Below, one piece after another: positions 1 to 7,122 of a stretch of DNA of 8,940 bases. The stretch is from Bacilli bacterium. GTDB lineage: Bacteria; Bacillota_I; Bacilli_A; Izemoplasmatales; Hujiaoplasmataceae. The translations under genes and the position numbers were made by a program. The stretch is taken from contig JAGYMP010000267.1 of NCBI GenBank assembly GCA_018400565.1, forward strand, positions 1 through 8,940. Direction: 5' to 3'. The notes beneath the pieces were generated by a model. That model did not search any database. It saw nothing but the letters and a program-made list of their open reading frames with translations, and was not told the origin of the DNA. Position 1 is the stretch's first letter. The number at the start of each line of letters is the position of its first letter.

Positions 1-819
1 AACCGTATTTTCCATAATGGTTTTCTGGAAAATACCAAAAACGATAATGACCGGGATCACAGCAATGATCATCGCCGCAAACAACATCGGCCATTCCGCC
101 CGATACTGCATAATATTCACAATATCCTGTAAACCGACGGCAATTGTCTGTCGGTCGGGAATGAACATGAAGGGCGCAAAAAAGTCATTCCAAATGCTGA
201 TCCCGAAGATAACTCCCAAAGCGATCAGACCCGGTTTGGCCTGAGGCAGCATGATCCGGAAAAAAACACCGAAATCAGATGCCCCGTCCACATAAGCCGC
301 CTCTGCGTACTCCCATGGTATATTCTTGAAATAAGCATAAAGCAAGAGAAAACCAAAACCGAACCCGCCTGCATACATGATCGGAAATGTCCATAGATTG
401 TTATACATGCCCAAATCATTCAGCAATTTGAATGTCGCTGACAAAGAACCGACCGTGGGCACAACCATCACGGCGATGGCGATCGTATAAACCAGATTTC
501 TGAATTTAAAATCGTAACGACTGACCACATATGCCGCCATCGCAGAAATCATGACACCAAGAAATGCCCCGACGACCGTGATATAAACACTCCGCAAAAA
601 CATTATGGGAATATCATACTCGCTCAACACGCGCGTATAATTCTCAAAGGTCCATTCTTTGGGCAAAGAGAGGAACTGCTGTGACGCAAAAAATTCAGCA
701 CTGGTTTTAAAGGAATTAAGCAAGGCCCAGACAAACGGAAAAATCAAAGAAAACGCGTAAATCACAAATATAACAAACACGATCGTCAGAATGGTCTTTT
801 CAGCTTGGGTTTTTTTCAT
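1..819 (-). CDS. Carbohydrate ABC transporter permease, MalG-like (CUT1), 3' end cut by window edge
   Basis: Inner-membrane subunit of a CUT1 sugar importer and partner of the permease at 3293-4297. Translating the minus strand from the ATG at 819 gives 273 uninterrupted codons up to the window edge. It starts MKKTQAEKTILTIV and has about six hydrophobic segments (roughly residues 11-33, 76-98, 107-126, 143-163, 198-220, 245-265). The cytoplasmic EAA loop that contacts the ATPase is clear at about 170-197, with E173-A-A, D178-G-A and L191-P, followed by P196-G. Family members are usually about 275-290 residues, so only a short C-terminal tail should be missing. The start is fixed by an AAGGAGT ribosome binding site (plus-strand 827-833), about 7 bases before the ATG. 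It follows the surface-protein gene after 42 bases with no terminator. The family is certain; the transported sugar is inferred only from neighbouring rhaD. Confidence 0.93.
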   Translation of the reverse strand, partial: MKKTQAEKTILTIVFVIFVIYAFSLIFPFVWALLNSFKTSAEFFASQQFLSLPKEWTFENYTRVLSEYDIPIMFLRSVYITVVGAFLGVMISAMAAYVVSRYDFKFRNLVYTIAIAVMVVPTVGSLSATFKLLNDLGMYNNLWTFPIMYAGGFGFGFLLLYAYFKNIPWEYAEAAYVDGASDFGVFFRIMLPQAKPGLIALGVIFGISIWNDFFAPFMFIPDRQTIAVGLQDIVNIMQYRAEWPMLFAAMIIAVIPVIIVFGIFQKTIMENTV

Positions 820-826
820 CAGCGAC

Positions 827-833
827 ACTCCTT
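827..833 (-). promoter_or_regulatory. Ribosome binding site of the MalG-like permease
   Basis: AAGGAGT on the minus strand, 7 bases upstream of the ATG at 819. It is a strong independent ribosome binding site, so this permease does not depend on translational coupling to the long surface-protein gene before it. Confidence 0.8.
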
Positions 834-861
834 GGTATCTAAATCAATATTCTTTTGTATA

Positions 862-3270
862 TTACTTTTTAAAGCGAATGAAATACAAGCTTGTTGCGGC
901 AACACCAACGATGATCGACAGGGATCCCGTCAGAAGTCCGATAACCAATCCGGAAGCGCCTTCGTCGGTTTCCCGTACAACAAGTTCAACAACCGCTTGC
1001 GATTGGTTGCCGTCGGAATCGGTGACCGTTGCGGTCACGTCATACGTGCCTTCTTCTTCCAATGTGAATCCGTCATCGTCAATCATTTCGTCGGTGACTT
1101 CGATTGTTCCGTCCACATTGTCTTCAACAGAGAAGTATTCAGTGAGATCGACTTGTTCTTCCTGGTTGAGTTCATATTCGACAGGCAAGGATTCATCGAC
1201 CGTGATATCCGGAGCAATCAATGTCTCAGGATTTTGTTCATCGTCGATTTCCGGCCATTTGATATTCTCGCTGGTTCTGACAATGCTCAAATCATCCACT
1301 TTGAATGATCCCAAAGCCGAACTTGATATCGCAATTCTGCCGAGATGATCGACATTTTCATAGGTTGCGATCGGGTTCTCTTCAAACATGGAAACGGGAT
1401 CGCCTGCTTGTTTCATCCAGAGTTTCACCGTTCCGTTTTCGGCAACGATTTTGAAATCCCATTCAACTCCGACATTTTCTTCACTGTTCATGACATAACG
1501 TTCGTCACGCGGATAAATGGTATTGTCATTCATATTCATTGAATAAACGACAGAACCACCGTCACGGCTTTGGAAGAGGGCCGTGGGAACATCCCAGAAG
1601 TTCTGTGATGTTTCTTCGTAGCCCATACCGACGGCGACATAATATGTGTTCGGAATCTCAACACCGTCGATCATACCCTCATCATCGATCGGGGTCAAAG
1701 GAATGCCATAATCACTGACCGTGAACCGCATCTCGAAATTCGAAAATTCCGGCACCGTGTAAAACGCACTGGATTCCCCCGCGACATCAAAGACAAGTTT
1801 ACCGTCCGACAAGTGAACATCCTCTGCGGAAGGCACCATCGGCTCTTCGGATCCTGGCATCAGCATCGGCTGGTTATCGATTTCCCAATGTTCTTCGTTG
1901 AGGTATCCGGTATTGAAGTTGTTATAAAGATTTTCTGTGTCACTTTGATCGTGGTAATTATATTGGACGGTGGAAAAATCATCAATCCTGACTTGGTTAT
2001 CGGTTTCATTGGCAAAGCCGAAGTGACCGATGGTGTTCCCGGCTTCTAATGTATGTGTCGTATCTTCGTTCAGGGTCACATCCACATAACCGATTTGTTT
2101 GATTACCAATTCAACGTCCAGCCGGCCAAAATCTATTAATTGTGCTTCAAGATCGATCTCAGAGAGAACCTCACCTTCATGCATCACTCCAAGATGGGTG
2201 GACACTGTGCCCTCGACATCCCTGTCCACGAAATAGACGAAACTCGCATCTTCGGAATCGATATTCGCATTTGCGTCAGTGAGCCCATACACAAAGCCGG
2301 ATTTTTGATCGAGGGTCATCGTATCGGCTTCAATCACAAAATTCACATTCAGCTGACGGTTCATCCTGTCATCCATTTCAAATGAATCTTTTGTGACGTA
2401 ACCCGATGTTTCGGAACCTGTGAATTCGAGTTCCTGTTCGGGGCCGTATGAAAATTTCTCTTCTTCGATCAACTGAATCTCTTCAGGCAACTCATTCGTC
2501 TCAAAGGTCTCTTCGACATAAACAACTTCGCTGTCATCATCCAGCGTCTGAGTGATGGAAAGGTTATTCAAGTTAAACAATCCGTTTCCGAGTGCGACAA
2601 TCGCAAAATGATAATCCTCGGATTCATCCAGGTTACCGAATGTATAAGAGTTTCGTTCAGTCGTGAGATCGGCGTCGTCGCCCGCGGCATCATAATACAT
2701 GGTCACGGTTTGTGTCGCAACATCATATTCAAACACATACGTTAACGGCACAAAACTGATCGAAGGTATGTCCGGTGTCATTTCGGCGTAGCCCGTCGTC
2801 GTTCCCGGCACCGCGGCTGAAGGTCCGTGAACCGTATCATTGGCATTGTTTACCTGAATGCTTGTGTTCCTCGAAAGCAGATAACCGCCTGTCTCCCAAT
2901 CGAGACCTTTCGAAATATCTGTTTTGTTGAAATCGAAAATAACCATGTCGTTCCAGTCATCCGACAGATATTCGAAATCAAATTGGATCCGGTAACTCTT
3001 GACGTCGCCTTCAGTCAGAGGATCGCTTGTGATCATGACTTCTTCGGCGCCGCTCGGGTCATTGTAGCGAAGTCCGCCCTCGCTGCCGGCAAAGTCAATT
3101 CCGGCCTCACCGTTTTTTTGCCAGGTTTCATCATCAAAACCGCCGTCAAAGTTGTCGCTGACATACGGTTCTTGCATGATGCCCGCATCAACATTCACAG
3201 CCGTGAACGTGATCACAAAAGAAAACGCGAACATAAACAGTAGTGACAGATGTAACAGTTTCTTCTTCAT
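862..3270 (-). CDS. Secreted, C-terminally membrane-anchored multi-module protein (LamG/jelly-roll-like modules plus Ig-like domain)
   Basis: Protein of 802 residues, probably displayed on the cell surface and inferred to bind glycan. A signal peptide spans about 1-29 (MKKKLLHLSL start, cleavage near VDA/G). Three beta-rich modules follow at about 38-242, 255-437 and 450-665. Each opens with a short acidic or aromatic segment (FDGGFDDETW, EETFETNELP, NNFNTGYLNEEHW) and closes with a similar strand (NLNNLSITQT, RIDDFSTVQY, KVDDLSIVRT), as in LamG, concanavalin-like or DUF1080-like sandwiches. An Ig-like domain of DUF5011/HYR type lies at about 685-766, with a VEDNVDGTIEV stretch and then TYDVTATVTDSDGNQS. 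A hydrophobic helix (about 773-798) followed by RFKK anchors the C-terminus; no LPXTG was seen. An in-frame ATG at 3315 would extend the protein into the upstream permease gene. I prefer 3270 because it has an AAGGAGAT site and begins directly with the signal peptide. The protein is very acidic. No catalytic motif was recognised. It lies between the two permease genes, which is unusual. Confidence 0.85.
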   Translation of the reverse strand: MKKKLLHLSLLFMFAFSFVITFTAVNVDAGIMQEPYVSDNFDGGFDDETWQKNGEAGIDFAGSEGGLRYNDPSGAEEVMITSDPLTEGDVKSYRIQFDFEYLSDDWNDMVIFDFNKTDISKGLDWETGGYLLSRNTSIQVNNANDTVHGPSAAVPGTTTGYAEMTPDIPSISFVPLTYVFEYDVATQTVTMYYDAAGDDADLTTERNSYTFGNLDESEDYHFAIVALGNGLFNLNNLSITQTLDDDSEVVYVEETFETNELPEEIQLIEEEKFSYGPEQELEFTGSETSGYVTKDSFEMDDRMNRQLNVNFVIEADTMTLDQKSGFVYGLTDANANIDSEDASFVYFVDRDVEGTVSTHLGVMHEGEVLSEIDLEAQLIDFGRLDVELVIKQIGYVDVTLNEDTTHTLEAGNTIGHFGFANETDNQVRIDDFSTVQYNYHDQSDTENLYNNFNTGYLNEEHWEIDNQPMLMPGSEEPMVPSAEDVHLSDGKLVFDVAGESSAFYTVPEFSNFEMRFTVSDYGIPLTPIDDEGMIDGVEIPNTYYVAVGMGYEETSQNFWDVPTALFQSRDGGSVVYSMNMNDNTIYPRDERYVMNSEENVGVEWDFKIVAENGTVKLWMKQAGDPVSMFEENPIATYENVDHLGRIAISSSALGSFKVDDLSIVRTSENIKWPEIDDEQNPETLIAPDITVDESLPVEYELNQEEQVDLTEYFSVEDNVDGTIEVTDEMIDDDGFTLEEEGTYDVTATVTDSDGNQSQAVVELVVRETDEGASGLVIGLLTGSLSIIVGVAATSLYFIRFKK

Positions 3271-3277
3271 TTTTCTA

Positions 3278-3285
3278 ATCTCCTT
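3278..3285 (-). promoter_or_regulatory. Ribosome binding site that decides the start of the surface protein
   Basis: AAGGAGAT on the minus strand, 7 bases before the ATG at 3270, in the 22-base gap after the upstream permease stop codon (3293-3295). It favours 3270 over the longer in-frame ATG at 3315, which would overlap the permease and place about 15 charged residues before the signal peptide. Confidence 0.82.
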
Positions 3286-3292
3286 TTTATTT

Positions 3293-4297
3293 TTAATATT
3301 CAACATTTTGTCCAATGCGTTCCATTAGATTTTTGACCAACAAAATAATCGGTATTCCTATGATTGAGAAAATCACACCAAATGTGGCTGCTTCCGTAAG
3401 ATTTCCTGTCTGTACCATTTCCACAACGATGTATGCGACCGTTTTCGAAGCCCCCGACGGACCTCCGCCCGCCAGTAAAAGGCTTTGCAGGAACATCGTG
3501 AATATGACGGTCGTCCCCACCACGAACAATGTCGTGATGGTCGGCCAGATCATCGGTACGATGATTTGGGTCAGTTCTTTGAACATGCCGATCCCGTCGA
3601 TCCTCGCGGACTCGATCACTTCTTTGGGGATGCGGCTGATGGCCCCGTTCAGCAATACCATGTTAAAACCGATGCCCGCCCAGACGGAATAGAAATAGAC
3701 CATGGGCATGACCGTGTCGGGATTGCCGAACCATCCGCCTTCAGGCAAGTTAATCCCAAACGCCTTGACAATATCGTTCATCGGGCCGAACATCGGATCG
3801 AACATGAACTGAAAAGACATTGTCAGTACCACAATGGATATGATTGACGGCAAGAAGAAGATCACACGGAAGACATTCCTCCCCGGAACCTTTCGATACA
3901 TAAAGTAAGCCGTTACCGTCGATAATGGAATGATGATGAAGTTGTTGACGGGGAAATAGATCAACGAATTGATGATAGCAACCCGCAATTGATCGGTTGT
4001 GAGCAAATCATTGATTACAGTTTTGTAGTTTTGAAAAGCGACGAACATATTTTCGCCCGCATTGTAATCATACCTTTGAAACGAGAGAACGATTGTGTTT
4101 ATGTTCACATAGACAAAGAACACAAAAAAATGCAACAGCGGTATGAACAGCATGGCGAATATGAAAAACTTCCGTGCTCTTTTTCTTCGTGCCAAACCGC
4201 TTGTGTCCAATCGAAAGACTTGCTCAAATTTTGCCACGATTCGATCCGGCAGTTTGTCAAAGAATTTTTTTATGTTTTTCATCCAACTCACAACCAT
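3293..4297 (-). CDS. Carbohydrate ABC transporter permease, MalF-like (CUT1)
   Basis: Membrane subunit of a CUT1 importer, 334 residues, a typical length for MalF-like permeases without the large periplasmic loop. A basic cytoplasmic N-terminus (to about residue 43, ending RRKRARK) precedes the first membrane segment at about 44-70. Further segments lie near 107-133, 143-163, 197-220, 254-277 and 302-322. The EAA loop at about 226-253 reads E226-VIES-A231-RIDG, then FKELTQIIVP, which carries the D-G and I-x-x-P elements that dock the ATPase. The start at 4297 lies 7 bases after the stop of the solute-binding protein gene and has only a weak purine-rich site (AAAGAAAG). Translation is therefore probably coupled to the upstream gene. 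An in-frame ATG at 4282 is possible but has no better site. It should pair with the permease at 1-819 to form the channel. Confidence 0.93.
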   Translation of the reverse strand: MVVSWMKNIKKFFDKLPDRIVAKFEQVFRLDTSGLARRKRARKFFIFAMLFIPLLHFFVFFVYVNINTIVLSFQRYDYNAGENMFVAFQNYKTVINDLLTTDQLRVAIINSLIYFPVNNFIIIPLSTVTAYFMYRKVPGRNVFRVIFFLPSIISIVVLTMSFQFMFDPMFGPMNDIVKAFGINLPEGGWFGNPDTVMPMVYFYSVWAGIGFNMVLLNGAISRIPKEVIESARIDGIGMFKELTQIIVPMIWPTITTLFVVGTTVIFTMFLQSLLLAGGGPSGASKTVAYIVVEMVQTGNLTEAATFGVIFSIIGIPIILLVKNLMERIGQNVEY

Positions 4298-4304
4298 TCT
4301 TTCT

Positions 4305-5630
4305 TTATTCGGTCAATCCGGCATCACGTTGAAATTGATCCCATCTCTCCTGTACATATACATAATCTTTCTCAAATGCGCTTTGGGCTGTTTCGTCCCC
4401 GAGATAAATATCTCCGTAGGGTGCTCCGCTTGCCGGAAAGAAGTTTACGTTATTCGCGAAATACATGGGGTTTTTGGAAATGAAATAAAGATTTTCGCTG
4501 TTTTTCCATATATCAAGCGCACTGTCCACAAACGTGGATAAACCTTCGATTTGCGTCGGATCATAATTGAACGGACGGGGGGTTCCGGTATCCTTTGTAT
4601 ATTGGATCAACGCTTCATCCGTTGCCATAAACAGCAGGAATTCCTTTGCCAATTCCTTTTCGTTCGCACCCTCGGGCACGATGATGAAATCGCCTGCCAT
4701 GGTGTTGTTGATCATCGGTTCTTCCGCACCTTCGATGACCGGCAACTGCATCATGCGCATATCAAAATCATCGGGCATCGCGCTTGCCATCTCGGTTTCC
4801 AGCCAAATTCCGTTGGGCATCATGGCCGCAAATCCGTTGATAAACTGCATCTGGGCCTGTGTGTGGACCAAGCCGTTGACGCCGTCTGTGCTGTTGCTTT
4901 GGTCACCGATCAACGTCTCAAATACCTGCAGGGCCTTCAAACGACCTTCTTGTTGATAGACTTCGGGGCTGTCAAATTCCATGAATGTCTCGATGCCTTC
5001 CAAACCTTCATATTGCGCCCACCAGCCCAGGACGGGGAAATTCCAATACGAAGCCGCTTGTCCGGGCCATGTAAATGGTTTTATCCCGGATCCTTCCTCT
5101 TTGATTTGGTCTGTCAGGGCCTCTAGTTCATCCACCGTTTCCGGTACTTCCCAGCCATATTCCTCGAACATGCCGTGGTTATAGACGAGACCCGTGACGC
5201 CATCGTTCCAGGGAACCGAATAATACTCATCATTGATCAGTCCGAAGTCCTGGATGCCGTCATTCATCTTCTCAAGGAATGTGACGTCCGGTTCAACTTC
5301 GCGCTCATAAAGATCCCCCAACGGTTCGAGATAACCTCTTGTCGCCCAACGCTGCCAGTTTGTGTCAAGCAAGAAAAAGAGATCGGGCAAATCTCTCCCG
5401 CTTTCAATCCGCGGTCCGGCATTTTGGGTCATATTCGGATTCCCGTTTAATTCAACTTCGACATCGGGATTCTCTTCCATAAATGCATCCGCTGTGTTTT
5501 CCAGCCACGCTCTTCCATATCCTGCTTCCGCAAAATCGATCTGCAATACTTTACCATCATCTGTTTCTCCGTTACAGCCAGAGAGCATCACTACAATCAT
5601 GAGCAAACTGACTATCATTATTTTTTTCAT
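4305..5630 (-). CDS. Extracellular sugar-binding lipoprotein of an ABC importer (SBP_bac_1-like)
   Basis: Protein of 441 residues that captures the sugar outside the cell and delivers it to the permease pair. The N-terminus MKKIMIVSLLMIVVMLSGC is a lipoprotein signal with lipobox LSGC (lipidated Cys19). The mature part has the usual features of family 1 solute-binding proteins: an early beta strand VLQIDFAEAGYG, a helix with TADAFMEENPDVEVE, a PDLFFL strand, and in the C-terminal lobe a GDFIIVPEGANEKELAKEF segment followed by FLLFMATDEAL. Length is normal for the family. The ATG at 5630 is preceded by AGAGGTGA at a good distance. The gene lies 22 bases after the hydrolase-like gene and 7 bases before the MalF-like permease, the standard order for these importers. 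Ligand identity cannot be read from the sequence; the neighbouring rhaD suggests a rhamnose-containing oligosaccharide. Confidence 0.94.
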   Translation of the reverse strand: MKKIMIVSLLMIVVMLSGCNGETDDGKVLQIDFAEAGYGRAWLENTADAFMEENPDVEVELNGNPNMTQNAGPRIESGRDLPDLFFLLDTNWQRWATRGYLEPLGDLYEREVEPDVTFLEKMNDGIQDFGLINDEYYSVPWNDGVTGLVYNHGMFEEYGWEVPETVDELEALTDQIKEEGSGIKPFTWPGQAASYWNFPVLGWWAQYEGLEGIETFMEFDSPEVYQQEGRLKALQVFETLIGDQSNSTDGVNGLVHTQAQMQFINGFAAMMPNGIWLETEMASAMPDDFDMRMMQLPVIEGAEEPMINNTMAGDFIIVPEGANEKELAKEFLLFMATDEALIQYTKDTGTPRPFNYDPTQIEGLSTFVDSALDIWKNSENLYFISKNPMYFANNVNFFPASGAPYGDIYLGDETAQSAFEKDYVYVQERWDQFQRDAGLTE

Positions 5631-5652
5631 TTTGATTCACCTCTCATTATCA

Positions 5653-7017
5653 TTAGTAAGGAATAACAAAGATTCCGTCTCCGGGTTCCAAGTCATATTC
5701 GAATCGACCCTTTTCCAACGTTTGATCGATCCGTTGGCCCTGATGGAAAACAATCACGTTATCCGCATCGTCAAAACGAATGTCGATGTGACTGTTGTTT
5801 TCCAAAGCGGGGTCATCAAAATTAACGATTATAAACGCATCCTTCTCATAATCCTCCCTTTCAAATATCCCCACCAGCACATCAGTGTCTGCCTCAAGGG
5901 ATCGGATCCCTTCATGCGATTCTCTGACGGACGCCAGCATCCTGAATTGTTGGGGAACCTCTTCTCCGGGGGAATAGGTCATGTTTCCCGCCCATTCATA
6001 ACGGAGGTAGGCTTCCTCCATGGCACGAATTTCCCGGTTGATCGTCTGGGCTCCGTAATATACGTCCGTCTTTTCTCCGTTTCGGTCGACCATGCCTGTC
6101 GTAAAACTCTCGTTGGTTGCTGTGGGCGTCCAGTACGTGAAATGCTGTATGCCCTCTGCACCGAATGCCAGACTGTTCATCATTTGCCATCTCAACATCG
6201 ATTCATCCGGTGTTCTCCATTGCGAACCGGTGCTTTGCGTAAAACCGATGGTCTGTAAAAACAACCAAAACGGAATGTCGGCTTCATCCGTCTTCTCGGC
6301 GATGATTTCCAGGTTCATGAGATAATCGGATGTGATAATGGGTTGATCCCCGCTTTTCATCAGCGGATAATGATCGTAGGATAAGAAGGAAGGATCGACA
6401 TATTCAATGTATTCATCAATGTATTCAACATACGAACGTTCATCTCTTTGGGCAAACGATGAATACGTGGGATAAAGATTGATGTAAAAATCCTTATCGG
6501 GAAAATGTTCCCTGAACGCTCCCTTGAACACGCCCAGTCCCGGGAACGGTGCGGCTCCGGGTTCGTCAATGACCAAGATGCCTTTGAATGCGGGATGCGA
6601 TTCATAAGGTTCGAGGATATCAAGCATCAATTCGACATCATCCTGATAATCCGCTTCGATGATATCGCCTGCGGGATCAATCACACCCTGAAACAGACCG
6701 GCTAAGGAAGGATGGGAAAGATAATAATCAATGCCTGCCTTCTCCGCCATATCAAGTGCTTCCAGTTGTGCTTCGGTCTGGCCGCGTTCATAGAGTGAGT
6801 AGATTGTGTCAATTCCGGAATCGGCGATGTCCTGGTAATGGTCTTCAGTGATATACAAAAAATCCCCGTCGCCATCCTTTGCGGGCGGCGGCGCCACCCA
6901 AGCCCCGATATGAACGCTCTCTTCCGAGGTTAAATCAGGCGCTTCTCTGTCCGGGGAACACCCTGTGACCGTAAAGAGACCCAATATGGCCAAAAATGCG
7001 ATTATACCTTTTTTCAT
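5653..7017 (-). CDS. Putative lipoprotein glycoside hydrolase-like protein (clan GH-A-like TIM barrel)
   Basis: Protein of 454 residues, exported as a lipoprotein (MKKGIIAFLA start, lipobox VTGC, Cys20). About 35-345 looks like a (beta/alpha)8 barrel: an opening strand SVHIGAWVAPPP, I-x-T-I-Y-S-L-Y near 69-76, GILVIDEPG (D151-E152-P153, the position of the GH-A acid/base strand), INLYPTYSS (179-187), LSYDHYPLM (212-220), PFWLFLQTIGF (249-259) and GAEGIQHFTYWTP (286-298). The last part (about 370-454) resembles the small C-terminal beta domain of GH42-like or alpha-amylase-like enzymes (DAFIIVNFDDP, ending DGIFVIPY). E152 is a good acid/base candidate, but the strand where GH-A enzymes carry the nucleophile Glu has Q255. 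It may be a distant GH family with another catalytic residue, or a non-catalytic binder. The start has GGGAGG 7 bases upstream. The family name is uncertain; the fold call is moderately sure. Confidence 0.72.
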   Translation of the reverse strand: MKKGIIAFLAILGLFTVTGCSPDREAPDLTSEESVHIGAWVAPPPAKDGDGDFLYITEDHYQDIADSGIDTIYSLYERGQTEAQLEALDMAEKAGIDYYLSHPSLAGLFQGVIDPAGDIIEADYQDDVELMLDILEPYESHPAFKGILVIDEPGAAPFPGLGVFKGAFREHFPDKDFYINLYPTYSSFAQRDERSYVEYIDEYIEYVDPSFLSYDHYPLMKSGDQPIITSDYLMNLEIIAEKTDEADIPFWLFLQTIGFTQSTGSQWRTPDESMLRWQMMNSLAFGAEGIQHFTYWTPTATNESFTTGMVDRNGEKTDVYYGAQTINREIRAMEEAYLRYEWAGNMTYSPGEEVPQQFRMLASVRESHEGIRSLEADTDVLVGIFEREDYEKDAFIIVNFDDPALENNSHIDIRFDDADNVIVFHQGQRIDQTLEKGRFEYDLEPGDGIFVIPY

Positions 7018-7122
7018 TCATATTCCTCCCTGTCTTATCATCTATTGTGTATCAGAAACGATCGTTGTTGATGTTTTAAAAAATGATCATGGTGTTCCAT
7101 CATTTGGTTTTTAAACAAGCCT
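7018..7122 (-). promoter_or_regulatory. Intergenic gap with weak hairpin and palindrome; possible internal control point
   Basis: This 105-base gap is the longest between genes here. On the minus strand AAATGATGG, loop AACA, then CCAT, a 3-base bulge and CATTT form an imperfect hairpin (plus-strand 7081-7105) followed by a short T run (7078-7083), which resembles a weak terminator or attenuator. Downstream lies a perfect 10-base palindrome AACGATCGTT (7057-7066), which extends imperfectly to CA...TG at 7053-7070 and could be an operator. I found no convincing -35/-10 pair. Confidence 0.3.
7025..7030 (-). promoter_or_regulatory. Ribosome binding site of the hydrolase-like lipoprotein
   Basis: GGGAGG on the minus strand, 7 bases before the ATG at 7017. 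It is one of the strongest sites in the window and fits an independently initiated gene after the 105-base gap. Confidence 0.75.

Noticed and set aside
791..1348. Plus-strand open frames opposite the surface-protein gene
   Set aside because: Two overlapping frames in the same stretch, Ser/Thr-rich low-complexity translation and no family resemblance; the minus-strand protein explains the region fully.
3271..3315. Longer N-terminus for the surface protein from an in-frame ATG at 3315
   Set aside because: It would overlap the permease coding region and put charged residues ahead of the signal peptide, while the ATG at 3270 has a strong, well-spaced ribosome binding site.
5362..6258. Long plus-strand open frame of 298 codons
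   Set aside because: It is antisense to the 5' part of the binding-protein gene and the 3' part of the hydrolase-like gene, crosses their boundary, has no recognisable domain or good ribosome binding site, and looks like a codon-bias shadow.
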